Assembly (NCBI GenBank): GCA_964494475.1
Contig: CAZBRS010000055.1
Coordinates: 1 to 38,595, forward strand
Direction of reading: 5' to 3'
DNA from: CAZBRS01 sp964494475
GTDB lineage: Bacteria; Myxococcota_A; UBA9042; CAZBRS01
Length of the DNA: 38,595 bases
Part shown: positions 1-6,594 of the stretch, one piece after another
Layout: each line of letters opens with the position of its first letter
Position numbering within the stretch: the stretch's first letter is position 1
Translations under genes and position numbers: made by a program
The notes under the pieces: model-generated
Database searches by the model: none
What the model was told of the DNA's origin: nothing
Seen by the model: the letters and a program-made list of their open reading frames with translations, nothing else

Positions 1-189
1 CGCCGCGACGGCCCAGGCCACCCGGTGCTCGAAGGCCAGCCCCTTGGGGAAGAGCAGGCGGAAGAGCTCGTGCACGCCGATGACGGCGACGGCCGCGAAG
101 AACGCGGCGTTGGCCCACTCGGGCGCCCACACGAAGAGCGCGAGCACGAGGGGCGCCAGCAGGACCCCGGTGAGGACGCGGACCGCCAT
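1..189 (-). CDS. cdsA: Phosphatidate cytidylyltransferase, N-terminal fragment
   Basis: The frame reads inward from an ATG at 189-187 and stays open to the left edge, giving the first 63 residues. They begin MAVRVLTGVLLAPLVLA and run through hydrophobic helices to a VHELFRLL segment. The Arg-Val-Leu-Thr-Gly start, the first membrane segment and the Glu-Leu-Phe-Arg-Leu stretch match the N-terminus of CdsA, the membrane enzyme that makes CDP-diacylglycerol from phosphatidate and CTP. The catalytic signature lies in the C-terminal half, outside the window, so the call rests on the N-terminus alone. A good sigma-70-like promoter (217-244) lies just upstream, and an AGGGAA ribosome site sits a few bases before the ATG. 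The gene is divergent from nadC. Another polytopic membrane protein cannot be fully excluded. Confidence 0.72.
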   Translation of the reverse strand, partial: MAVRVLTGVLLAPLVLALFVWAPEWANAAFFAAVAVIGVHELFRLLFPKGLAFEHRVAWAVAA

Positions 190-216
190 GGGCGTTCCCT
201 GTCAATAGGTGCGCGG

Positions 217-244
217 ATTGTAGGGGATGGCGCCGGGCCGTCAA
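217..244 (-). promoter_or_regulatory. cdsA promoter
   Basis: On the minus strand, TTGACG (244-239) and TACAAT (222-217) are separated by 16 bases. The -10 matches the consensus at five of six positions. Transcription would begin near 210, about 20 bases before the cdsA ATG. Confidence 0.6.
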
Positions 245-280
245 TCGAAATCCTTGCGCTTTCCCACTGCGGCCGGTTTC

Positions 281-289
281 TGGTAGGAT
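281..289 (+). promoter_or_regulatory. Candidate extended -10 of nadC
   Basis: TGGTAGGAT has the TGn extension followed by TAGGAT (284-289). I see no good -35 at normal spacing. A start near 296 would leave the GGAGG at 305-309 in the leader. It would exclude the upstream in-frame ATG at 288, which overlaps the -10, and so favours the ATG at 315. Confidence 0.3.
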
Positions 290-314
290 GCCTCGTTCGC
301 GCGTGGAGGCCGCG

Positions 315-1148
315 ATGCTCGAATGGAACCCCCGGGTGCAAGATCTCGTCCGGCTCGCGCTGGCCGAAGATCTCGACACCTGGGACCTGACGTCGGCGCT
401 CTTGCCCGCCGGGGCCCTCGCGAGGGGGCGCTTCGTGGCCAAGGCCACCGGCGTGCTGGCCGGCGGCGCGCTGATCGCGGCGACCTACCGCGAGATGGGC
501 GCGGCGGTCCAGGTGCGGGCCGTGGCCGACGACGGCGTCGAGCTCTCCCCCGGCTCCGTCTTCGCCGAGGTCGAGGGCCCGGTGCGCGCCCTGCTGGTCG
601 CCGAGCGGACCATCCTCAACTTCCTGATGCGCCTCTCGGGGGTGGCCACCGCCACGCGGGCCATGGTGCGGCTGGTCGAGGGCACGGGGGCCCAGGTCGT
701 CGACACCCGCAAGACCACGCCCGGCTGGCGCGCCCTCGAGAAGCACGCCGTCGCGGTCGGCGGCGGTCGGAACCACCGTCACTCGCTCTCCGGGGGCGTG
801 CTCGTCAAGAACAACCACGTCGACGCCGCCGGCGGTGTCCGCGCCGCGATCGCCAACGCGCGGCAGGTGGCCCCCATCACCGTGCGCGTCGAGGTCGAGG
901 TGCGCGACGGCGCCGAACTCGACGAGGCCCTGGCCGCGGGGGCCGACCTGATCCTGCTCGATCACTTCCCGCTCGAGGCGCTGGCGGCTGCCGTGGCGCA
1001 CGTGGCCGGGCGCGTCCCGCTCGAGGCCTCGGGCAACGTGACGGCCGCCACCATCCGCGCCATCGCCGAGACCGGCGTCCAGTACATCTCGGTGGGCGCG
1101 CTCACCCACTCGTCGCCGGCCCTCGACCTCTCGTTCCGCCTCGCCTGA
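315..1148 (+). CDS. nadC: Nicotinate-nucleotide pyrophosphorylase (carboxylating)
   Basis: This is quinolinate phosphoribosyltransferase, which converts quinolinate and PRPP to nicotinate mononucleotide in de novo NAD synthesis. The 277-residue product has the usual family length. The diagnostic segment is clear: VDTRKTTPGWR, then LEKHAV, GGGRNHRHSL and VLVKNNH, which carry the Arg, Lys and His residues that bind the substrates. Toward the C-terminus, ADLILLDHF, LEASGNV and YISVGALTHS form the phosphate-binding end of the barrel. I chose the ATG at 315 because GGAGG lies five bases upstream; an in-frame ATG at 288 adds nine residues without homology. The coaX start follows the stop by 17 bases, so the two cofactor genes are probably co-transcribed. 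Confidence 0.95.
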   Translation: MLEWNPRVQDLVRLALAEDLDTWDLTSALLPAGALARGRFVAKATGVLAGGALIAATYREMGAAVQVRAVADDGVELSPGSVFAEVEGPVRALLVAERTILNFLMRLSGVATATRAMVRLVEGTGAQVVDTRKTTPGWRALEKHAVAVGGGRNHRHSLSGGVLVKNNHVDAAGGVRAAIANARQVAPITVRVEVEVRDGAELDEALAAGADLILLDHFPLEALAAAVAHVAGRVPLEASGNVTAATIRAIAETGVQYISVGALTHSSPALDLSFRLA

Positions 1149-1165
1149 CGCATCGGAGAAGACCC

Positions 1166-1948
1166 ATGCTGCTCACCATCGACATCGGCAACACGTCGAC
1201 CCACTTCGGCGTCTTCGATCACGACCAGTTGACCGCCCAGTTCCGCCTGTCGACCAACCGCAACATGTCGGCCGACGAGCTCGGCATCCAGCTGCGCCAG
1301 CTGCTGGCCTTCAGCAACATCCCCGTCGAGCGTTTGGGCGCGGCCATCGTCTGCAGCGTGGTGCCCGAGCTCGACTACGCGTACCGGCTGGCCGCCGAGC
1401 GCTACGTGTTCGTGCCCGTCACGTTCGTCACGCGCGACACGCCCCACGGCATGCCCCTGCTCGTGCCGAACCCCGAGGAGGTCGGCGCCGACCGCATCGT
1501 CGACGCGGTGGGCGCGTTCGAGCGGTACGGTGGGGGCCTCATGGTGGTCGACTTCGGCACCGCCATCACGTTCGACGCCGTGTCGCCGCGGGGCGAGTAC
1601 CTGGGCGGCGCGATCGCGCCCGGGCTCAAGATCGCGCTCGACGCCCTGTTCCAGCGCACCGCCAAGCTGCCCCGCATCGACCTGGTCCCCCCCGAGCGCG
1701 CCCTGGGCCGCACCACGGTCGAGAGCATGCGCTCGGGCGTCTTCCACGGCTACGCGGGGCTGGTCGACGGGTGCGTGAACGCCATCCGGGCCGAGCTCGA
1801 CTTCCCCGTGCGCGCCATCGGCACGGGCGGGCACATCTCGCTGGTCAAGGGCCTGTCGAAGACCCTCGAGATCTTCGACAAGGAGCTCACGCTCCACGGC
1901 CTGAAGGTCATCCACGATCGTCTGGCGAGCGGCACGAAGGCGGAATGA
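1166..1948 (+). CDS. coaX: Type III pantothenate kinase
   Basis: This kinase phosphorylates pantothenate with ATP in the first step of CoA synthesis. It belongs to the ASKHA-fold type III class. The 260-residue product begins with DIGNTSTHFGVF, the phosphate-binding strand. It continues with NPEEVGADRI, the family's G-x-D-R motif, then VVDFGTAITFD, GGAIAPGL and GTGGH. These are the expected order and spacing for CoaX. A CGGAGAA ribosome site precedes the ATG. The stop overlaps the start of the next gene as ATGA (1945-1948), which implies translational coupling. Many bacteria place birA next to coaX; there is none here. Confidence 0.95.
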   Translation: MLLTIDIGNTSTHFGVFDHDQLTAQFRLSTNRNMSADELGIQLRQLLAFSNIPVERLGAAIVCSVVPELDYAYRLAAERYVFVPVTFVTRDTPHGMPLLVPNPEEVGADRIVDAVGAFERYGGGLMVVDFGTAITFDAVSPRGEYLGGAIAPGLKIALDALFQRTAKLPRIDLVPPERALGRTTVESMRSGVFHGYAGLVDGCVNAIRAELDFPVRAIGTGGHISLVKGLSKTLEIFDKELTLHGLKVIHDRLASGTKAE

Positions 1949-4824
1949 TCGCGCCGCTCGTCTTCCTCGCCTCCACCTTGCTGGTGGCCGGGGCCGACCC
2001 GGCCCGCGAGTGGTTCACGCTGACCACCCCGCACCTCGACGTGCACTACCATCGCGACACCGCGTCGACCGGGGCGGGCTCGTTCGGCGACCTCGAGGCC
2101 GAGGCGCGCCGGGTGGCCGAGGCCGGAGAGGCCGTGGTGGGCGCCCTCGAGGTCCTCTTCGAGCGACCGCTCGACGAGCGCGTCCAGATCGTGCTCGACG
2201 ACGGCCACGACGCGGCCAACGGGCTGACCCTGACCCTGCCCTACAACCACGTGGTCGTGTACCCCTACCCCCCCGAGAGCCGCAGCGATCTGGCGCACCA
2301 CGTCGACTGGCGGCTCACGCTCCTGGCCCACGAGCTCACCCACGTGATCCAGCTCGAGCACGAGCCCGGGCTCTGGGGCGTGCTGAACACGGCGCTCGGC
2401 CGCACGTTCCAGCCGGGCCACCTGCACCCCGACTGGATGATCGAGGGGCTCGCCGTGCTGCTCGAGTCGTGGCTCAGCGGCCGCGGACGCCTGGGCTACG
2501 GACCGTTCGAGGCCATCCTGCGCGCGCAGGTCCTGGAGGGCCGCGTGCTCACGCTCGGCGAATTGAACGCGCCCAGGCCGGGCCCTCCCCGGGGCCAGAC
2601 GCCCTACCTTTACGGCGAGGCCTTCTTCGGTTGGGTGGTCGAACGCTACGGCTGGCAGCGCCTGCGCGCCTTCTTCGACGGCTACGACCGCTGGTGGGTG
2701 CCGCTCTTCCACGACGTGCACGCGCGGCGCGCCTTCGACGACCACACCTGGGACGAACTGTACGCGGCCTGGCTGGCCGAGCTCGAGCGGCGCTGGGCCC
2801 ACCTGCGCGCCCGCCCCGAGAGCGGTCTGCGGCTCACCCGCGACGGCGAGTACCGCCTCTTCCCGCTGGCCGACGGACCCGACGTGATCCTGCTCCGGGG
2901 CAGCGGCCACCACCCCGAACGCATCGTGCGCCAGGGCCCCGACGGCGCCGAGGCGACCCTCGCGACCTGCCGCGGAGGCTGCGGTCGGCTGTCGCTCGAC
3001 CGGGAGGGGCGCCGGCTCTTCTACACCCGCGGCGACGCGGTTCGCCTGTTCTCGAGCTTCGACGACCTGTACGTGCTCGAGCTCGGCGACGGGGGGGCCT
3101 CCCGGCGCGTGACCCGGGGCGCCCGCCTGCACGACGCCTCCTGGTGCGCGCCGCGCGGCAGGGTGCTGGCGGCCCGCACGGTCGCGGCCGTCACGTCGCT
3201 GGTCGAGGTCGACCCGAGCTCGGGGGCGCTCGTGGAGCTCACCTCGTTCGAACCCGGCGTGCAGGTCTCGGACCCCACCTGCGCCGCCGACGGGGGCGTG
3301 GTGTACGCCATCTGGCGGCAGGGCGACGACTGGGACGTGGGCGCGCTCGACCTGCGCGACGGAGCGCGCCGCAGCCTGACGCACGACGCCGCGGTCGAGC
3401 GCGACCTGTCGGTCGTGCCCGACACGGGGCAGGTGCTCTTCTCGACCACCGACGCCGACGGCACCAGCCGGATTCGGCTGCTCGAGCCCACGACCGGCGC
3501 CGCGCGCTGGCTCACGGCGTCGCGCACCGCCGACTACCACCCCTCCTGGCAGGGTCCGGGCGCTCGCCTGCTGTTCGTGCGCCAGCACGCCGGTGGTCTC
3601 GAGCTCTACGAACAGCAGGTCGACGGAGCGTGCCGCGCCGACGAGGCGCCACCCCGAGCGCGCGACGCGACCGCCGCGACGCCCCGCTACGCCGCCCCTC
3701 CCTTCGATCCCGCGCCGCCGCGCCCCTACAGCGCCTGGCCCAGCGTGCTGCCCGCGGCCTGGCTGCCCACCTGGTACCTCGACGGCACCGGCCTCACCAG
3801 CCTGGGCGTCGAGCTGCGCGGAGAGGACGCCGTGCGCCGCCACCTGTGGACGCTCGCGGGCGACGTGGCGCTGCCCGACGTTCACCCCGGCGCGCTGGCC
3901 TCGTACACCTGGAACGGCACGTGGCCCGCGCTCTTCGCCACGGCCTTCGCGGCCGAGACGGCGGAGGTGGCCGTCTACAACGACGCGCTGCACCCCTGGC
4001 CCCGCTGGGCCTGGGGCGGGGCCGTGGGGGCCGCGCTCGGCCTGCCCGGCGCCGACGACCGGTGGGTGTTCTCGGTGCGCTACGGCGTCACGTTCTACCG
4101 CCGCGAGCACGACCCGCGCGACCTCGACTTCCAGCCCGACGCCACCGAGCCCTGGTGGCCCAAAGACGACCGCTCGGCCGAACTCCGCGCGGCCGTGGGC
4201 TACGATTCGCGCCACGGCACCTCCTACGGCCTGTGGCCCGAGGAGGGCTTCTCGGCGCAGCTCAGCCTCACCTGGCGCGATCCCTGGCTCGGGGGGCGCG
4301 ACCGGCTGGGCCTGGTGCGGGCCGATGTCGATGTCCCCCTCGCGCTGCCCTGGCCCCGGCACGCGGTGCTCGATCTCGCGTGGCGCGGCGGCGTGTCGCT
4401 GCCATGGGCCGCCGACGGCCGCTCGTTCTCGTTGGGGGGCCCGGTCTATCCCTCGGTGCTGCAACAGCTGGTCAACCAGGAATACCTGGGCGACGCGGGG
4501 CTGAAGGGCTACGTCCCGGGCGCCCGACGCGGTCGCCACTACCAGCGCCTCACCTCCACGCTGGGCGTTCCCCTTTGGCGGGTCGACCGCGGCGTGGGCG
4601 TGCACCCGCTGGCCCTGACCGCGCTGGCGCTCGAGGGCTTCTGCGACGCGGCCGACGTGTTCGACGACGCCCCCTTCCGCGAAGCGCCGATGGTCGGGGT
4701 GGGCGGAGAGGTCTCCCTGGGCGTGATCCTGTTCTACCAACTGCCCTTCCGCCTGGTGGGCGGCTACGCGCGGGGCCTCACGCGCGAAGGGGTCGGGACG
4801 TGGTACCTGTTCCTGGGGCCCTGA
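1945..4824 (+). CDS. Exported gluzincin-type peptidase / beta-propeller / beta-barrel protein
   Basis: The 959-residue product starts with a short signal peptide (about residues 1-17). The N-terminal third contains HELTH (129-133) in LLAHELTHVIQ, and DWMIEGLAV with Glu167 about 34 residues later. That is the zinc-binding and third-ligand pattern of gluzincin or MA-type peptidases. Residues about 300-580 look like a TolB/WD40-like propeller: repeated blade-like strands with motifs such as RLFYTRGD, SDPTCAADGG and YHPSWQGPGARLLF. From about 610 to the end, alternating polar and aromatic strands with many Trp and Tyr suggest an outer-membrane beta-barrel. So a surface or periplasmic protease anchored in the outer membrane is plausible. 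The substrate is unknown. It sits between coaX, which it overlaps by four bases, and tatD, three bases away. Confidence 0.8.
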   Translation: MIAPLVFLASTLLVAGADPAREWFTLTTPHLDVHYHRDTASTGAGSFGDLEAEARRVAEAGEAVVGALEVLFERPLDERVQIVLDDGHDAANGLTLTLPYNHVVVYPYPPESRSDLAHHVDWRLTLLAHELTHVIQLEHEPGLWGVLNTALGRTFQPGHLHPDWMIEGLAVLLESWLSGRGRLGYGPFEAILRAQVLEGRVLTLGELNAPRPGPPRGQTPYLYGEAFFGWVVERYGWQRLRAFFDGYDRWWVPLFHDVHARRAFDDHTWDELYAAWLAELERRWAHLRARPESGLRLTRDGEYRLFPLADGPDVILLRGSGHHPERIVRQGPDGAEATLATCRGGCGRLSLDREGRRLFYTRGDAVRLFSSFDDLYVLELGDGGASRRVTRGARLHDASWCAPRGRVLAARTVAAVTSLVEVDPSSGALVELTSFEPGVQVSDPTCAADGGVVYAIWRQGDDWDVGALDLRDGARRSLTHDAAVERDLSVVPDTGQVLFSTTDADGTSRIRLLEPTTGAARWLTASRTADYHPSWQGPGARLLFVRQHAGGLELYEQQVDGACRADEAPPRARDATAATPRYAAPPFDPAPPRPYSAWPSVLPAAWLPTWYLDGTGLTSLGVELRGEDAVRRHLWTLAGDVALPDVHPGALASYTWNGTWPALFATAFAAETAEVAVYNDALHPWPRWAWGGAVGAALGLPGADDRWVFSVRYGVTFYRREHDPRDLDFQPDATEPWWPKDDRSAELRAAVGYDSRHGTSYGLWPEEGFSAQLSLTWRDPWLGGRDRLGLVRADVDVPLALPWPRHAVLDLAWRGGVSLPWAADGRSFSLGGPVYPSVLQQLVNQEYLGDAGLKGYVPGARRGRHYQRLTSTLGVPLWRVDRGVGVHPLALTALALEGFCDAADVFDDAPFREAPMVGVGGEVSLGVILFYQLPFRLVGGYARGLTREGVGTWYLFLGP

Positions 4825-4827
4825 CGT

Positions 4828-5613
4828 ATGATCGACACCCATTGCCACCTGCAGGACGCCCCGCTCTGCCACGACGTGGAGGGGGTGCTCGCGCGGGCCC
4901 GCGCCGCCGGCGTCACGGCGTTCGTGGTGCCGGGGGTCGACGAAGCCAGCTCGCGGGCGGCCGTCCTGCTCGCGCGCTCGCATCCCGACGTGTGGGCCGC
5001 GGTCGGCTTCCACCCCTGGCGCGTGGCGGCCGGGCTCCCCGTCGATCTCGACGTGCTGCGCGAGCTGGTGGCCGAGCCCCGCGTGGTGGCCGTGGGCGAG
5101 ATCGGCCTCGACGGCGCGCTGCCCGAGCCGAACCTCCCGCGCCAGCTCGAGGCCTTCCAGGCCCAGGTGGCCCTGGCGCGCGAGCTCGACAAGCCCGTGC
5201 TCGTCCACTCCCGCGGCGCCACGGAGCGCCTCTGCCAGGTGCTCGCCCGCGCAGCACGCCCCGGGCGCCCCGGCATCCTGCACTCGTTCGGGGGCTCGGC
5301 CGAGACGGCGCGCGGCCTCGTGGCCCTCGGGTGGGTGCTGGGCGTGGGGGGCGTGGTGACGAAGCCCTGGTCGACGCGCGCCCGGGCCGCCATCGCCTCG
5401 GTGCCGCTCGAGAGCCTGGTCCTCGAGACCGACGCGCCGTGGATCGGAACGTTGCGGGTGCCGAAGGGCCAGGTGGAGCCCGCGCACCTCGGGGAGGCGC
5501 GCGCCGCCCTGGCCGAGCTCAAGGGCGTCGACGTCTCCGAGGTCACGCGCCGGACGTCGGCCGCGGCCCGCGCGGTCCTGGCGCTGCCCTCCGACGCGGG
5601 AACGCCGGCTTGA
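4828..5613 (+). CDS. TatD-family metal-dependent hydrolase (DNase-like)
   Basis: The 261-residue product has all TatD-family metal-site motifs in order. These are IDTHCHL (HxH) at the start, GFHPW, VGEIGLDG with its metal-bridging Glu, PVLVHSRGA, ILHSFGGS and LETDAPWI with the catalytic Asp. Family members are amidohydrolase-fold enzymes; several are 3'-5' exonucleases or DNA-repair nucleases. Which TatD subgroup this is, and its real substrate, cannot be read from the sequence. It starts three bases after the stop of the peptidase/barrel gene and so belongs to the nadC-coaX operon. A new promoter candidate overlaps its end and serves the following lipoprotein. Confidence 0.92.
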   Translation: MIDTHCHLQDAPLCHDVEGVLARARAAGVTAFVVPGVDEASSRAAVLLARSHPDVWAAVGFHPWRVAAGLPVDLDVLRELVAEPRVVAVGEIGLDGALPEPNLPRQLEAFQAQVALARELDKPVLVHSRGATERLCQVLARAARPGRPGILHSFGGSAETARGLVALGWVLGVGGVVTKPWSTRARAAIASVPLESLVLETDAPWIGTLRVPKGQVEPAHLGEARAALAELKGVDVSEVTRRTSAAARAVLALPSDAGTPA

Positions 5614-5637
5614 CGCGCGCGACAAGCGTCGTAAGCT
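5610..5637 (+). promoter_or_regulatory. Candidate promoter before the Cys-rich lipoprotein gene
   Basis: TTGACG (5610-5615) overlaps the tatD stop. TAAGCT follows after 16 bases (5632-5637), inside an A/T-rich patch that also reads AAGCTATAC. The -35 is good and the -10 weak, so the exact -10 is uncertain. Confidence 0.35.
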
Positions 5638-5666
5638 ATACGGAAGCGAAGGAAGCTCGATCCTCG

Positions 5667-6584
5667 ATGACCCGCTGCTCCCCCGTCCTCGTCCTCCTCG
5701 TCCTGCTCGTCGCCTCGTGCGGCGACGCGGGCAGCGCCGGCGGCTGCGACCCCGGCACCATCGAGGCCTGCGCCTGCTCCGACGGCTCGTCGGCCTCCCG
5801 CGTGTGCACCGACGACCGCACCTGGACCCCCTGCGCGTGCCGCGAGCCCGACGTGGGGCCCACCCCCGACGACGCCGGGGACGAGCCGCGCGACCTGCCC
5901 GACGCCGCGCCCACGGACCTCGCGCCCGACGAAGCAACGCCCGAACCGGTCACCGACGTGCCCACCGACACGGAGCCGTTGCCCGACCTCCCGGTCGCCG
6001 ACGACCAAGGGACCGACGACGGCCTGACCGAGCCGGAGCCCGAGCCCTTCGAGATCCAGTACCCCGACAACTGCGAGCCCCAGTGCGGCTCGCGTGAGTG
6101 CGGCCCCGATGGCTGCGGCAGCGTTTGTGGCGTCTGCGGTTGCGGCCACGAGTGCCAACAGGGCGCGTGCGTCTGGGTGGCGTGCACCGGTCGCGAGTGC
6201 GGGCTCGACGAGGCCGGCTGCGGCGTGCCGTGCGGTGGCTGCTTCGCCCACGCCAACAGCCAGTGCGCCGAGGTGTTCGGCGGCAGCGCGTGCGGCTGCC
6301 AGGCCGACTGCACGGGCCGGCAGTGCGGCGACGACGGCTGCGGCGGTTCGTGCGGCGCCTGCCAGTCCGGCGTGTGCAACGCCAGCGGGAAGTGCGTACC
6401 CACGTGCACGCCCGACTGCACCGGCAAGGCCTGCGGGCCGGCGCCTTGCGGGGCGTTCTGCGGTGCCTGCCTGGCGGGCAAGCACTGCAGCCCCGGCAAC
6501 CAGTGCGTCGAGTGCCTGTCCAGCGCCGACTGCGCCCCTCCCCTCTCCTGTCTCTCCATGACGTGCATGCCCGTGGTGCCATGA
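5667..6584 (+). CDS. Cys-rich repeat lipoprotein
   Basis: The 305-residue product has a signal peptide ending in the lipobox VASC with Cys18, so it is probably an outer-membrane or periplasmic lipoprotein. Residues about 55-135 form a disordered linker rich in Asp, Pro, Glu and Thr. From about 136 to 290 there are roughly four copies of a Cys-rich unit of the form C-x3-C-x-G-x-x-CG-x-DGCGG-x-CG-x-C. The clearest copy is CTGRQCGDDGCGGSCGAC. Such repeats are common in surface proteins of Myxococcota and relatives; I know of no assigned function. The last segment, ECLSSADC, is a different short Cys motif. The gene lies only 10 bases ahead of the RNase E/G gene, so the two probably share a transcript, which is an odd pairing. 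Confidence 0.85.
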   Translation: MTRCSPVLVLLVLLVASCGDAGSAGGCDPGTIEACACSDGSSASRVCTDDRTWTPCACREPDVGPTPDDAGDEPRDLPDAAPTDLAPDEATPEPVTDVPTDTEPLPDLPVADDQGTDDGLTEPEPEPFEIQYPDNCEPQCGSRECGPDGCGSVCGVCGCGHECQQGACVWVACTGRECGLDEAGCGVPCGGCFAHANSQCAEVFGGSACGCQADCTGRQCGDDGCGGSCGACQSGVCNASGKCVPTCTPDCTGKACGPAPCGAFCGACLAGKHCSPGNQCVECLSSADCAPPLSCLSMTCMPVVP

Positions 6585-6594
6585 AAGAGGAACG

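Noticed and set aside
1750..5937. Very long open frame antisense to the coaX-to-tatD genes
   Set aside because: In GC-rich DNA the frame opposite a real gene is often open. Its translation is Arg/Gly/Ala-rich without motifs, while the plus-strand genes here are clearly recognised.
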